The notes beneath the pieces were generated by a model. The model was given only the letters and a program-made list of their open reading frames with translations, ran no database searches and had not been told where the DNA came from. This document shows positions 8,582 through 14,717 of a DNA stretch of 24,988 nucleotides, piece after piece; positions within the stretch are counted from its first letter, which is position 1; each line of letters starts with the position of its first letter. The DNA lies in IMG/VR virus record IMGVR_UViG_3300042934_000522, positions 1-24,988 of that record, one strand, 5' to 3'. The DNA is from a virus. A program made the position numbers and the translations under genes.

Positions 8582-8842
8582 TCAATCAATAATGAAGTGA
8601 TCCGGCCTCAACCTTCTAACGTCTACGCGGTAATGCAACTCACCAGAGGGGAATTCGTCGTCCAACTCAGCAAGATGCAGAGGGATACGAACATGCACCA
8701 CACTCTCCCCGTAGCCCGTTGCTTGTCCATTGCGTTCCGTGGAAAAGTACACTTCCCCAGAATTCTCGCGGGAGATCATACGTCGTTCACGCATGATCAA
8801 TTCTGCTGACTCGGGTGTAGTGCGGTGATACAGGTCAATCAT
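8582..8842 (-). CDS. Small protein with possible ADP-ribosyltransferase-like fold
   Basis: The ATG at 8842 follows GGAAGGA at a good distance; the longer upstream frame lacks a site and overlaps the next gene, so I take 86 residues. The order of motifs recalls small ART-like domains: LYHRT near the N-terminus (basic/aromatic site), VYFST in the middle (aromatic-Ser strand), then a beta strand (VVHVRIPL) and an acidic EFPSGELHY segment where the catalytic Glu would lie. If real, it could modify a host target using NAD, or be an inactive relative. It is the last gene of the leftward operon. The fold call is by eye only. Confidence 0.6.
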   Translation of the reverse strand: MIDLYHRTTPESAELIMRERRMISRENSGEVYFSTERNGQATGYGESVVHVRIPLHLAELDDEFPSGELHYRVDVRRLRPDHFIID

Positions 8843-8874
8843 GATCTGTTCCTTCCCTTGCTGTGATGTGCAGT

Positions 8875-9060
8875 CTACCGCCGGTTGTGTCTCAGCACGT
8901 CTATCACCCCCCATGGGATGAGCAGGCACGGACTCCACTTGACCAGGAACCAGAGTGTATCGGAGTCCGTGACGTAGGCCATGACGAACAGTGCCCACCA
9001 CACAAAGAACATGGAACCGAGGATTACGCCTACTCCTGAGACACTGAATCTACCGGGCAT
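8875..9060 (-). CDS. Small two-TM membrane protein
   Basis: This is a 61-residue protein. The first hydrophobic segment (about 8-28) is rich in Val, Phe and Trp (GVILGSMFFVWWALFVMAYV). A second (about 35-52, LWFLVKWSPCLLIPWGVI) is followed by a basic tail, LRHNRR. ATG at 9060 is preferred because AGGAAAGGAAG lies just upstream; earlier in-frame starts do not have it. It sits between the ATPase gene and the ART-like gene. The function is unknown; a host-envelope or superinfection role is only a guess. Confidence 0.7.
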   Translation of the reverse strand: MPGRFSVSGVGVILGSMFFVWWALFVMAYVTDSDTLWFLVKWSPCLLIPWGVIDVLRHNRR

Positions 9061-9109
9061 GCTGACTTCCTTTCCTCGTACTGCCATTGGCCGGATGACC
9101 ACTTACGGA

Positions 9110-9132
9110 CCAGGGCCGCATAACGGCCCTGG
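9110..9132. other. Perfect hairpin between leftward genes
   Basis: CCAGGGCCG (9110-9118) pairs with CGGCCCTGG (9124-9132) with a 5-base loop. It lies between the ATPase stop and the 9060 start, with no U tract on either side. It could be a weak terminator or an mRNA-processing or stability element. TGCCGGCATG follows at 9153-9162, a core also seen in the 15.2 kb palindromes. Confidence 0.6.
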
Positions 9133-9172
9133 ATTACTCGCAAAGGCTTGTGTGCCGGCATGCTTCCCGGGC

Positions 9173-10516
9173 TCATAGCCAGCCCTCAGACAGCATGAGT
9201 TCTTGCGTCTCTGGGTTGTCCAGAGTACGCGTCTCCTGACGTGGTTCGGGGATCGTAAGTGTCAGTGGAGTGGGCTCAGAGGCAGTCTCTTGCTCCTGCT
9301 CTGTTTCCGCGGGGACAGACTCCGTGTTGGCCCAGCGGTACTCAACTCCGGGTCGACCACGCCCGGAGGAGACAGTGGCGGAATGAACATCAGGCATGTT
9401 TGCAAGGGCTCTTCGAATGCTTGCCGCATCTGCCCTGTTTACCAGTCGCCGCAACAGAACCGAGTGAGGAAGCTTCCCTTCGAACTGAGTAAGAGCCTCA
9501 CGGATCATCTCAGGCAGGGTCTTGACTGCCCTACCAGACACCTTTGTGTCCTCCCGAACCAACTTCCCTACGCTCTGAGTGGAGTACTGGACGAACGCCC
9601 AAGCAGCATCGATAGCCTTTCGGCTGATGACTGTTTGACATTCTGTCGCGGTGAGTACCGCGGCCACCCTCAGAATCTGTTCAGGGGTCCGCTCAACGTA
9701 GCAGGACAAGTGCTTAGGAGTCTCCTCCTGTTTCAGCTCGAACTGAACACGGAGTTCGTCAAAGCGCTCACCGGCCACGGGATCGAGCGTCATCACACGA
9801 GGACGACTACGGGCCCAGTCATAGGCCTCAGCAAGCCCCTGCACTTCCGGATACAGTTCCCTGTTGTTGTAGGGCAGGATCTTGGACCGATGTACCAGGA
9901 CGGGAAGCAAACGGTTGTAGCTACCGCCCCTGGCATCCCGCGGCTTAATGTAGTCAGTCCACTCCCCCGGTGTGATGTGGGAGTGAAAGCCCAATCGCGG
10001 GTCGGGAACGACCATAGACACCTTAGTCGTGGTGTGCCTGATAGTCGATCCGTCCCAGCAATTCCGGAGCTTAGATGCGAATGTAGGGCACCTGTTCTGC
10101 CGTTTCAGGTTCTCTGACCACTCTTCATCAATGGTGATGACTCGTGTGTCCGGTCCCCCTTCGCTCCCCTCCGTCCGCTCCTGCTGTTCGTAGAGAACCT
10201 GCGTGAGGGACGGACCGGACGACACACCCCCCGCGGTACGTTCTTCCAGGAACGTACCGATGGATGGCTGAAGCATGCCGCGGGCAACACGGAGTGCCGT
10301 GCCCTTACGACCAATAGCAGACTCACCGGCCAGCACGGTCCAGACGACGACAGGACGCCCGTTCCACAGAGTCACGTGCCCACCGATGGCACTGGACCAC
10401 AGAGCCAGAACCGAGGCATAGACACCTACCGGGTCTGCCTCGGTATACGGGTCTGCCTCCAGGACTGCGTCACCGATGGGCCCATACCTCATGGGCTCGA
10501 ATGCTTCCAGGCTCAC
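9173..10516 (-). CDS. DUF3987-like ATPase (helicase/primase-associated)
   Basis: The 447-residue product resembles DUF3987-type proteins, which carry a RecA/DnaB-like ATPase fold and are often fused to or encoded near primases. A degenerate Walker A (LAGESAIGRKGTA, about residues 62-74) and a Walker B-like strand (RVITIDEEW, about 125-133) are visible. The C-terminal part (about 320-395) looks like a winged-helix domain; the last 50 residues are a Pro/Glu/Thr-rich tail. No primase active-site motifs are seen, so a separate primase would be needed. The GTG start at 10516 overlaps the upstream stop as GTGA. It is much longer than its neighbours. Confidence 0.75.
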   Translation of the reverse strand: MSLEAFEPMRYGPIGDAVLEADPYTEADPVGVYASVLALWSSAIGGHVTLWNGRPVVVWTVLAGESAIGRKGTALRVARGMLQPSIGTFLEERTAGGVSSGPSLTQVLYEQQERTEGSEGGPDTRVITIDEEWSENLKRQNRCPTFASKLRNCWDGSTIRHTTTKVSMVVPDPRLGFHSHITPGEWTDYIKPRDARGGSYNRLLPVLVHRSKILPYNNRELYPEVQGLAEAYDWARSRPRVMTLDPVAGERFDELRVQFELKQEETPKHLSCYVERTPEQILRVAAVLTATECQTVISRKAIDAAWAFVQYSTQSVGKLVREDTKVSGRAVKTLPEMIREALTQFEGKLPHSVLLRRLVNRADAASIRRALANMPDVHSATVSSGRGRPGVEYRWANTESVPAETEQEQETASEPTPLTLTIPEPRQETRTLDNPETQELMLSEGWL

Positions 10517-10710
10517 TTGTTCTCCTCCGGGTCTCCGAGAATCTGAGTGAACTGATCAGCCCACATCTGCTCATGCACTGCACACAAGAACCAAGTCTTG
10601 CCGGCCAGGGTGAGTTCCATAACGGAATCCGTTGCGGAACCATCCTTCTTGTAACAGGCATCGCATGCGTTCTCTATGATCTGTTCGACCACTCTCACTA
10701 CTCGTGCCAT
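10513..10710 (-). CDS. Small zinc-finger protein
   Basis: This is a 65-residue protein with C16-X2-C19 and C43-X2-H46, a plausible single zinc site holding a beta hairpin (MELTLAGKTWFLC). The layout is like small actinobacterial and phage zinc-ribbon proteins, some with an Lsr2-like N-terminal fold, so nucleic-acid binding is possible. A GGAGGAGCA ribosome binding site precedes the ATG. It is translationally coupled to the ATPase by a GTGA overlap, so the two may act together. Confidence 0.75.
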   Translation of the reverse strand: MARVVRVVEQIIENACDACYKKDGSATDSVMELTLAGKTWFLCAVHEQMWADQFTQILGDPEENK

Positions 10711-10744
10711 TGCTCCTCCATTGACTGACCAACCATGAACGCAA

Positions 10745-10774
10745 GCAGTCCCCCGCGGTTAGGAGGGGGACTGC
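10745..10774 (-). terminator. Leftward hairpin, possible terminator
   Basis: GCAGTCCCCC (10745-10754) pairs perfectly with GGGGGACTGC (10765-10774). Read leftward it is followed by only TTGCG, so termination would be weak or partial. It separates the upstream small genes from the zinc-finger/ATPase pair. Confidence 0.55.
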
Positions 10775-10791
10775 GCACGAACACGAAAGGC

Positions 10792-10989
10792 TCAGTACGC
10801 CGATGCTTTGAACCATCCGGTCATGAGTGCTCTTCCCACACGGTCAACGAACACGCGCCGAATGGTTCCGTTAGGGAACTCCCGGGAGATGCAACCCGCG
10901 GGAACGTCACCCCAACCTGGGTAGTAGTAGCCAACCCCAATGGCTTCCCCGTTGTCCTTACCGTTCCTGGTGAGGATTCGCCGTTCCAT
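10792..10989 (-). CDS. Hypothetical protein
   Basis: A 65-residue protein starting at ATG 10989, behind GAGGGAGGCAG. It is basic and rich in Gly and Tyr (VGYYYPGWGDVP), with an FPNGTIRRVFVDRVGR strand pair suggesting a small beta fold. No family is recognised. It follows the 56-residue gene by 14 bases in the leftward series. Confidence 0.65.
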   Translation of the reverse strand: MERRILTRNGKDNGEAIGVGYYYPGWGDVPAGCISREFPNGTIRRVFVDRVGRALMTGWFKASAY

Positions 10990-11003
10990 CACACTGCCTC
11001 CCT

Positions 11004-11174
11004 CTACTCTGAGAAACGGTGAACGGTTTCCCAATCGCCTTTTACTTGCCGAACCACCCTTACCGTGTTGCTGCCGTAGCTCCGAGAGAATCCGTACACC
11101 GTTCCGTTGATCTCTCGGTGCCACACGTAATGCTTGGTTCCCTTGTGCTCCCAGAACTTCTCACTGACCTTCAT
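11004..11174 (-). CDS. Hypothetical 56-residue protein
   Basis: A short gene read from the minus strand: it begins MKVSEKFWEHKGTKHYVW and ends TVHRFSE. A strong GAGGGAGGCGGT site precedes the ATG, and the start overlaps the upstream stop as ATGA. The alternating hydrophobic/polar pattern (YVWHREINGTVYGFSR) suggests a small beta sheet. It is basic overall. The function is unknown. Confidence 0.7.
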   Translation of the reverse strand: MKVSEKFWEHKGTKHYVWHREINGTVYGFSRSYGSNTVRVVRQVKGDWETVHRFSE

Positions 11175-11413
11175 ACCGCCTCCCTCTGTGCCATGAATTC
11201 CTTGGCGTAGGTCTCACTGACCAGGTTGACGAACAGAGCACACACCGACGCAGGATCGGCATAGACCGCTGCGGCTGTACCGCAGTCCTCGAACAGTTCC
11301 GTGATGAGTTCGGCTCTGTCCTTAGGGTCTGGGTTCCAGGCAATCCCAACTGCCCTGAGCTGGAATCCCTCGCAGTCTTCCTTGTACCGCTTCATCAGAC
11401 TCATTTGGATCAC
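11171..11413 (-). CDS. Hypothetical protein
   Basis: An 80-residue, mostly helical, acidic protein (ELITELFEDCGTAAAVYAD). I place the start at GTG 11413 because it overlaps the upstream stop as GTGA, the pattern used across this operon; ATG at 11404 is the alternative. No family is recognised. Confidence 0.65.
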   Translation of the reverse strand: MIQMSLMKRYKEDCEGFQLRAVGIAWNPDPKDRAELITELFEDCGTAAAVYADPASVCALFVNLVSETYAKEFMAQREAV

Positions 11414-11871
11414 ACCCAATACTTTCCCTCAGCGCGACAAACGGCACGGAGTACGCGGGAAATCTCTGCTTCGATGAACGACCACTCAGCGCGAATGACG
11501 TGCCTTACATGAATGTCTGTTGTGCCGGCATCCCTCTTTGCCTTACGCCATTCCAGTGCTCTGTGAATGGTCGTGAGTTCCGTCCTGGTCAGTTCCCACA
11601 CCGACTCATCAGGAAGTCGATTGGTGGTGTAGGTGTTGGGGACCATGCCGCGGGCGGCATTGACGTACTCCGTTCCGGCCCACACGTTGTCTCGTGACTG
11701 GAGTTCCAGTGCTCTACGGAGTGTGGTTCGGACGTAGGCCGTACATGCATAGCTGTAGGTCGTTACGCGGTACACCTGCTCTGGCTTATGACCACACTGA
11801 GGACCGATGCTTGATTCGCAGCACGCCCACCCCGTGTCTCCGTGTGCGTTCTTACGTGGGTAGTCACTCAC
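11410..11871 (-). CDS. Hypothetical protein with N-terminal Cys cluster
   Basis: A 153-residue protein. Near the N-terminus WACCESSIGPQCGHK gives Cys/Cys/Cys/His that could hold a metal, and the rest is largely helical with many Arg and Thr. The GTG at 11871 has GAGGTAAGG upstream. It is the largest of the small leftward proteins in this stretch. No family is recognised. Confidence 0.7.
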   Translation of the reverse strand: MSDYPRKNAHGDTGWACCESSIGPQCGHKPEQVYRVTTYSYACTAYVRTTLRRALELQSRDNVWAGTEYVNAARGMVPNTYTTNRLPDESVWELTRTELTTIHRALEWRKAKRDAGTTDIHVRHVIRAEWSFIEAEISRVLRAVCRAEGKYWV

Positions 11872-11880
11872 TGCCTTACC

Positions 11881-12024
11881 TCACTTCTTGATTCCGTAGA
11901 AGCGTTCCATACTGTGGTTCTCTCGACAGGAGCAAGGGATCTTGCTCCACTTGTTTCGGTCGCACATATGGACTCGGCCCTTCATGTGCTTGCACGTGGA
12001 ACACGTGTTGTCCTTACCGATCAC
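11881..12024 (-). CDS. 47-residue Cys-rich protein, probable zinc binder
   Basis: Reading from GTG 12024 gives a 47-residue protein with CSTC, then CDRN, then CSC: five Cys at about 8, 11, 21, 31 and 33, with His 13, 19 and 37 nearby. The rest is basic. AGGAGGTAAGG precedes the start at an ideal distance. This resembles small phage zinc proteins that bind nucleic acid or a host factor; no specific family is recognised. Confidence 0.75.
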   Translation of the reverse strand: MIGKDNTCSTCKHMKGRVHMCDRNKWSKIPCSCRENHSMERFYGIKK

Positions 12025-12113
12025 TTCCTTACCTCCTGTTTGTGCACTAAGTGATTCCTAGCGACTCGGCAACGGGGCCGGACTTGCCGGCACCCTCTAT
12101 TCACCCCACCGAC

Positions 12114-12326
12114 TCATCCGTGACGGTAGAACTCCCGCAGCTCCCGCAGGTCGTTGTTCCTGAGGTAGTACGCCCATTCCGCGGAGACTCGTGCGCCGTT
12201 GTTGTACCTGATCTGAGCCAACACCCACTCAGGTACCGATCCGTCCGCGTTCTTTGTGTAGAACGTCTGGGAGTTGTGCCCCCCGTAGGGGGACTTGTCC
12301 GAGGCCTTGTCCAGGGTGACGCTCAT
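12114..12326 (-). CDS. Hypothetical protein
   Basis: A 70-residue protein from ATG 12326 with AAGAAGG upstream. It contains VPEWVLAQIRYNNG and ends in a charged helix (YYLRNNDLRELREFYRHG). A 15-bp box shared with three other sites lies 16-30 bases upstream of the start. Between its stop and the next gene (12025-12113) there is a small GCCGG hairpin and a possible 27-codon frame I do not trust. Confidence 0.65.
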   Translation of the reverse strand: MSVTLDKASDKSPYGGHNSQTFYTKNADGSVPEWVLAQIRYNNGARVSAEWAYYLRNNDLRELREFYRHG

Positions 12327-12341
12327 GCCTTCTTACCTTTC

Positions 12342-12356
12342 ATGTCGCATTTCAAC
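12342..12356 (-). promoter_or_regulatory. Copy of 15-bp box (leftward GTTGAAATGCGACAT)
   Basis: The box reads GTTGAAATGCGACAT leftward and lies just upstream of the ribosome binding site of the 12326 gene. A GGGCA/TGCCC hairpin with an A/T loop sits immediately upstream of it (about 12361-12379). See the other copies at 13614, 14284 and 14897. Confidence 0.5.
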
Positions 12357-12388
12357 TGGTGGGCAAAAAATATATGCCCCTGGGTGGA

Positions 12389-12556
12389 CTACCGAGAGAG
12401 GTACTTGCGGATGGACTGACGGAACTTGTTCTCGTCACCGCGCTTGACGCTGCGACGTTTGGCCTTACGTCCCTTACCCGGAGGCTGACCACAGCAGTAG
12501 CAGTCTCGCCCCCCGGGGCCGTCCGGACACTGCTTGCCAGGCATTCGTGCGTTCAC
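12389..12556 (-). CDS. 55-residue basic Cys-rich protein
   Basis: GTG at 12556 overlaps the last base of the upstream TAG and has GGGGAGGG upstream; ATG at 12544 is in frame but has no site. The protein has CPDG, then CYCCGQPPGKGRK, then a very basic C-terminal half (KAKRRSVKRG to IRKYLSR). The four Cys could bind zinc and the basic tail nucleic acid. The family is unknown. Confidence 0.7.
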   Translation of the reverse strand: MNARMPGKQCPDGPGGRDCYCCGQPPGKGRKAKRRSVKRGDENKFRQSIRKYLSR

Positions 12557-12762
12557 TAGCCCTCCCCTACAACCAGGAAGAAGGAAAGGACACGCTCCCC
12601 GTTGAACGAACGCAGAACGTCAACCAACACGTTCCGAGGAGACCAGTACATACGCACCTTGTGCGTCTTATTGTTGGTCAGTCGGCTGATCTCCGCATCC
12701 GCGGAGTCTGCGGAGACATAGTCGATGCCTCCGTTTTGCAGTCGAACGATGGGTGTGCTCAC
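12556..12762 (-). CDS. Hypothetical protein
   Basis: A 68-residue protein starting at GTG 12762, overlapping the upstream stop as GTGA. The sequence suggests a small alpha/beta domain: DYVSADSADAEISRL, then a YWSPRNVLVDVL strand, then VLSFFLVVGEG. Function unknown. Confidence 0.65.
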   Translation of the reverse strand: MSTPIVRLQNGGIDYVSADSADAEISRLTNNKTHKVRMYWSPRNVLVDVLRSFNGERVLSFFLVVGEG

Positions 12763-12944
12763 TGCCCCTCCACCTTTGCCACCAAACGAGCGTCGATCTC
12801 TGCCCCGTAGAAGTTCATCAGCACAGCAGCCGCGTGCTTAACGTGGTCCGGGGTGTCCGGGTGGGTACGGATAAGATCCGTCCTACTTCGAGCGTCGTAC
12901 AGATGATTCAGGGTCCATGTGTTGAGGGCGGGTATGTTCTTCAC
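12759..12944 (-). CDS. Hypothetical protein
   Basis: A 61-residue, mostly helical protein (VKHAAAVLMNFYGAEIDARL). The GTG start at 12944 overlaps the upstream stop as GTGA, and its stop overlaps the next start the same way. No family is recognised. Confidence 0.65.
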   Translation of the reverse strand: MKNIPALNTWTLNHLYDARSRTDLIRTHPDTPDHVKHAAAVLMNFYGAEIDARLVAKVEGQ

Positions 12945-13180
12945 TTGCTTGTCCCCTTGTACTCAGTGACCTTGACCGCCCCCACGAGACCCGGATACCC
13001 GATAGCCTCACGAACGATTTGGGCTAGGTGATGTGCGCAAGCCCAACTTTCAAAAGTAGTTCCGTTATTGGGGACACCCCCTTTGTTTGTGGTCCACTCA
13101 AGGTAGAAAGCGGGTTTGTTGGTGCATGCTCGGTACAAGCCATGCCCCCTCTTGGGGTACTCCCCTAGGCACTTATCCAT
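12941..13180 (-). CDS. Small Cys/His protein, possible zinc ribbon
   Basis: A 79-residue protein from ATG 13180 (GAGAGGAC upstream). Cys4, Cys19 and an ACAHH cluster at about 47-51 could make one zinc site around a beta hairpin (KPAFYLEWTTN), a layout like the 10513-10710 protein. It is coupled downstream by a GTGA overlap. Function unknown. Confidence 0.7.
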   Translation of the reverse strand: MDKCLGEYPKRGHGLYRACTNKPAFYLEWTTNKGGVPNNGTTFESWACAHHLAQIVREAIGYPGLVGAVKVTEYKGTSK

Positions 13181-13193
13181 GTCTTGTGTCCTC

Positions 13194-13469
13194 TCAGACC
13201 GCACGCTTGACGAACTTGTAGGGCCCGCTGTTGCCGGCACGCATCATCAGTCGACCGTTCTTGCTCCATCGGGTCTCGTAGCCCTCGTAGAGGGCCGTGA
13301 ACACGTCGCTGTGCTCCTTGTACGCCTCAGCGTGGAATGCCGCCCACTCCTGCTCAACCGTCATGTCCGGGGCCTGATGTGTCATGCCCACAGGGGGAGC
13401 TGTGACCATGCCGCCGATACCGAGACCGAGCACCACGGTCATGACCGCGGAAATAACCCACGTGATCAT
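13194..13469 (-). CDS. Small protein with N-terminal membrane or signal segment
   Basis: A 91-residue protein from ATG 13469 with AATAGGAGCAAGC upstream. Residues 1-24 (MITWVISAVMTVVLGLGIGG) form one hydrophobic helix with no basic start, so a membrane anchor or signal peptide is possible. The rest is soluble, helical and charged (EQEWAAFHAEAYKEHSD). It may face the outside of the host membrane. Structured element 13515-13569 lies upstream. Confidence 0.7.
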   Translation of the reverse strand: MITWVISAVMTVVLGLGIGGMVTAPPVGMTHQAPDMTVEQEWAAFHAEAYKEHSDVFTALYEGYETRWSKNGRLMMRAGNSGPYKFVKRAV

Positions 13470-13514
13470 TGCTTGCTCCTATTCCTGCTAGTCGCTGCAT
13501 ACTGCGTATTCAGG

Positions 13515-13569
13515 TAGACGGAAGTAAGAGGGCGCCTGTACGAGACAGGCACCCGATACCTCTTATCTA
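13515..13569 (-). repeat. Structured intergenic element, copy 3
   Basis: On the plus strand: TAGACGGAAGTAAGA (13515-13529), stem GGGCGCCTGT (13530-13539), loop ACGAG, stem ACAGGCACCC (13545-13554; one C/A mismatch), then GATACCTCTTATCTA (13555-13569). The flanks match two other elements at 14007 and 14300, while the stem sequence differs. Confidence 0.65.
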
Positions 13570-13613
13570 GGTCAGTGCATGAGCGTGTGAATGATGTTCC
13601 TGAACTGTGCGAT

Positions 13614-13628
13614 ATGTCGCCTGTCAAC
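13614..13628 (-). promoter_or_regulatory. Copy of 15-bp box (leftward GTTGACAGGCGACAT)
   Basis: It lies 5 bases after the stop of the 13634-13990 gene, in the leftward sense. It contains TTGACA, but no good -10 follows at 17 bases, so promoter activity is doubtful. The 13470-13633 gap holds only this box and element copy 3. Confidence 0.45.
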
Positions 13629-13633
13629 CCTGA

Positions 13634-13990
13634 CTAGTCTGTCGTCTCTACGTAAATCAGGTAGCCGTTCTTGCTCTCCCAGTGGTAGCCCTGCTTCACA
13701 AGTCCGTCGAACACGAACACCGACCGACCGCAGTCGGCGCACTGGTGGGGGTGGCTGCTCGTGCTGGCCTTGATAGGGCCCTGGTCCACCACGCAACGCA
13801 CCACGTTGCTGGGGATGGTGCTGTCCTGCTTGGCCTGCGGCTCAAACTTGCTGTGGTCCACGTTGTGGCCAATCAGTGTCAGGTTCGAGTAGAGACGAAC
13901 CGAGGAAAGCATCTGTGCTGCTTCGAGTTCATCCGTGAACTCAGGGCGGAAGACGTTGTCCTGGTCGTCCTTGTACTGCACGTAGAACAT
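13634..13990 (-). CDS. Hypothetical protein
   Basis: ATG at 13990 with AGGAGCACC upstream gives 118 residues; a longer in-frame extension runs into the stem-loop element and is rejected. It has a beta-rich start (MFYVQYKDDQDNVF), a central helix, and a CADC pair at about 84-87 before an aromatic C-terminal strand pair. A single Cys pair could join a metal site in a dimer. The family is unknown. Confidence 0.7.
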   Translation of the reverse strand: MFYVQYKDDQDNVFRPEFTDELEAAQMLSSVRLYSNLTLIGHNVDHSKFEPQAKQDSTIPSNVVRCVVDQGPIKASTSSHPHQCADCGRSVFVFDGLVKQGYHWESKNGYLIYVETTD

Positions 13991-14006
13991 TGGTGCTCCT
14001 GTTGTG

Positions 14007-14085
14007 TAGGCGACAGTAAGGGAGTGCACGTAGTCGGCATCAGCGATGCTGACGCCTGAGACGTGCACTCGATACTGCTTACCTA
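14007..14085 (-). repeat. Structured intergenic element, copy 1
   Basis: Plus strand: TAGGCGACAGTAAGG (14007-14021), outer stem GAGTGCACGT (14022-14031) with ACGTGCACTC (14061-14070), inner stem GTCGGCATC (14033-14041) with GATGCTGAC (14045-14053; one G-T pair), then GATACTGCTTACCTA (14071-14085). It is the most elaborate of the three copies and fills the gap between the 14090-14272 gene and the 13990 start. Confidence 0.68.
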
Positions 14086-14089
14086 GTTG

Positions 14090-14272
14090 CTAGCCCTTGG
14101 TGACGATGGCTCGCTGAACTACAGCCACCGTGCTGCCCGATGCGTTGACGATGCAGAACATTCGGCCATCACTGCCGTTCCACCAGGCCCCCTTAGCTCC
14201 CCGGATGGCCTCCTCCAAGGTGTTGGAGTGAGACGTAACCTCTCGGTGATCCATGGTCTTGTACTTGCTCAT
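14090..14272 (-). CDS. Hypothetical protein
   Basis: A 60-residue protein from ATG 14272 with AGGAGCGGTC upstream. It holds a helix (SNTLEEAIRGAKGAWW) and a strand pair (RMFCIVNASGSTVAVVQRAIV), suggesting a compact alpha/beta fold. It is flanked on both sides by the structured elements and preceded by a copy of the 15-bp box. Confidence 0.7.
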   Translation of the reverse strand: MSKYKTMDHREVTSHSNTLEEAIRGAKGAWWNGSDGRMFCIVNASGSTVAVVQRAIVTKG

Positions 14273-14283
14273 GACCGCTCCTA

Positions 14284-14298
14284 ATGTCGCATTTCAAC
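14284..14298 (-). promoter_or_regulatory. Copy of 15-bp box (leftward GTTGAAATGCGACAT)
   Basis: Identical to the 12342 copy. It lies directly before the AGGAG of the 14272 gene and directly abuts structured element copy 2. The spacing leaves no room for a normal -10 before the ribosome binding site, so a role in translation or as a protein site is as likely as a promoter. Confidence 0.5.
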
Positions 14299-14299
14299 C

Positions 14300-14356
14300 T
14301 AGGCGGAAACAAGAGGGCGCACGGCGTGTATCCGTGCGCCCGATGCTTCTTACCTA
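14300..14356 (-). repeat. Structured intergenic element, copy 2
   Basis: Plus strand: TAGGCGGAAACAAGA (14300-14314), stem GGGCGCACGG (14315-14324), loop CGTGTAT, stem CCGTGCGCCC (14332-14341; perfect), then GATGCTTCTTACCTA (14342-14356). It begins 1 base past the upstream gene's stop in the leftward sense. Leftward, TCTTGTTT follows the stem, so terminator function is possible. Confidence 0.68.
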
Positions 14357-14357
14357 C

Positions 14358-14507
14358 TCAGCTACCAGCGTGACACAAGTCACGCCATTCCCAGTATTGG
14401 TGCAGGTCTTCCACGCTGCGTAGCGTTGGTCCGTCAATCGCAGGATCGAACAGACTGTCGCTCATCTCTGGGTAAAAGACTCCAGGGACATACAACTCCG
14501 GAACCAT
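14358..14507 (-). CDS. Hypothetical 49-residue acidic protein
   Basis: A short gene read from the minus strand: it starts MVPELYVPGVFYPEM, continues LFDPAIDGP and ends WEWRDLCHAGS. GGGAG lies upstream of the ATG. It is acidic and rich in Pro and aromatic residues. It is the first confidently called gene downstream of the leftward promoter at 14882-14910. Function unknown. Confidence 0.65.
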   Translation of the reverse strand: MVPELYVPGVFYPEMSDSLFDPAIDGPTLRSVEDLHQYWEWRDLCHAGS

Positions 14508-14519
14508 CACTACTCCCTA

Positions 14520-14717
14520 CTACGTTGGGACCACAGGGGGTTGATCAACCTTCACAGCGTGACCGGTACGGAGATATCCACGGTACGTCGGGAGAACCGC
14601 CCCCGGGGAGCCTCCCACAGGGAGGCTATCCCTAGCCTGTGTCAGTCTCACAGCGGGGACGCAAACCAAGATCACCTCGCCCAATGGGTTGCCACTGTAC
14701 CCAATGGTTCTGATCAA
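14520..14717 (-). CDS. Doubtful small gene inside an inverted-repeat element
   Basis: A 65-codon frame from TTG 14717 (LIRTIGYSGNPLGEVI at its start, DQPPVVPT at its end). AGGGGG abuts the start too closely for a good ribosome binding site, and both ends are encoded by the 17-bp inverted repeats. A non-coding leader RNA explains the stretch as well. Confidence 0.25.
   Translation of the reverse strand: MIRTIGYSGNPLGEVILVCVPAVRLTQARDSLPVGGSPGAVLPTYRGYLRTGHAVKVDQPPVVPT

Noticed and set aside
9203-10117. Rightward open frame (304 codons)
   Set aside because: Antisense to the ATPase gene, which has Walker motifs and a coupled start.
12033-12113. 27-codon leftward frame (VNRGCRQVRPRC...) ending with a GTGA overlap
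   Set aside because: Very Arg-rich and short; the overlap alone is weak evidence.
13515-14356. CRISPR array
   Set aside because: The three related elements have irregular spacing and variable stems, with genes between them; they are not repeat-spacer units.
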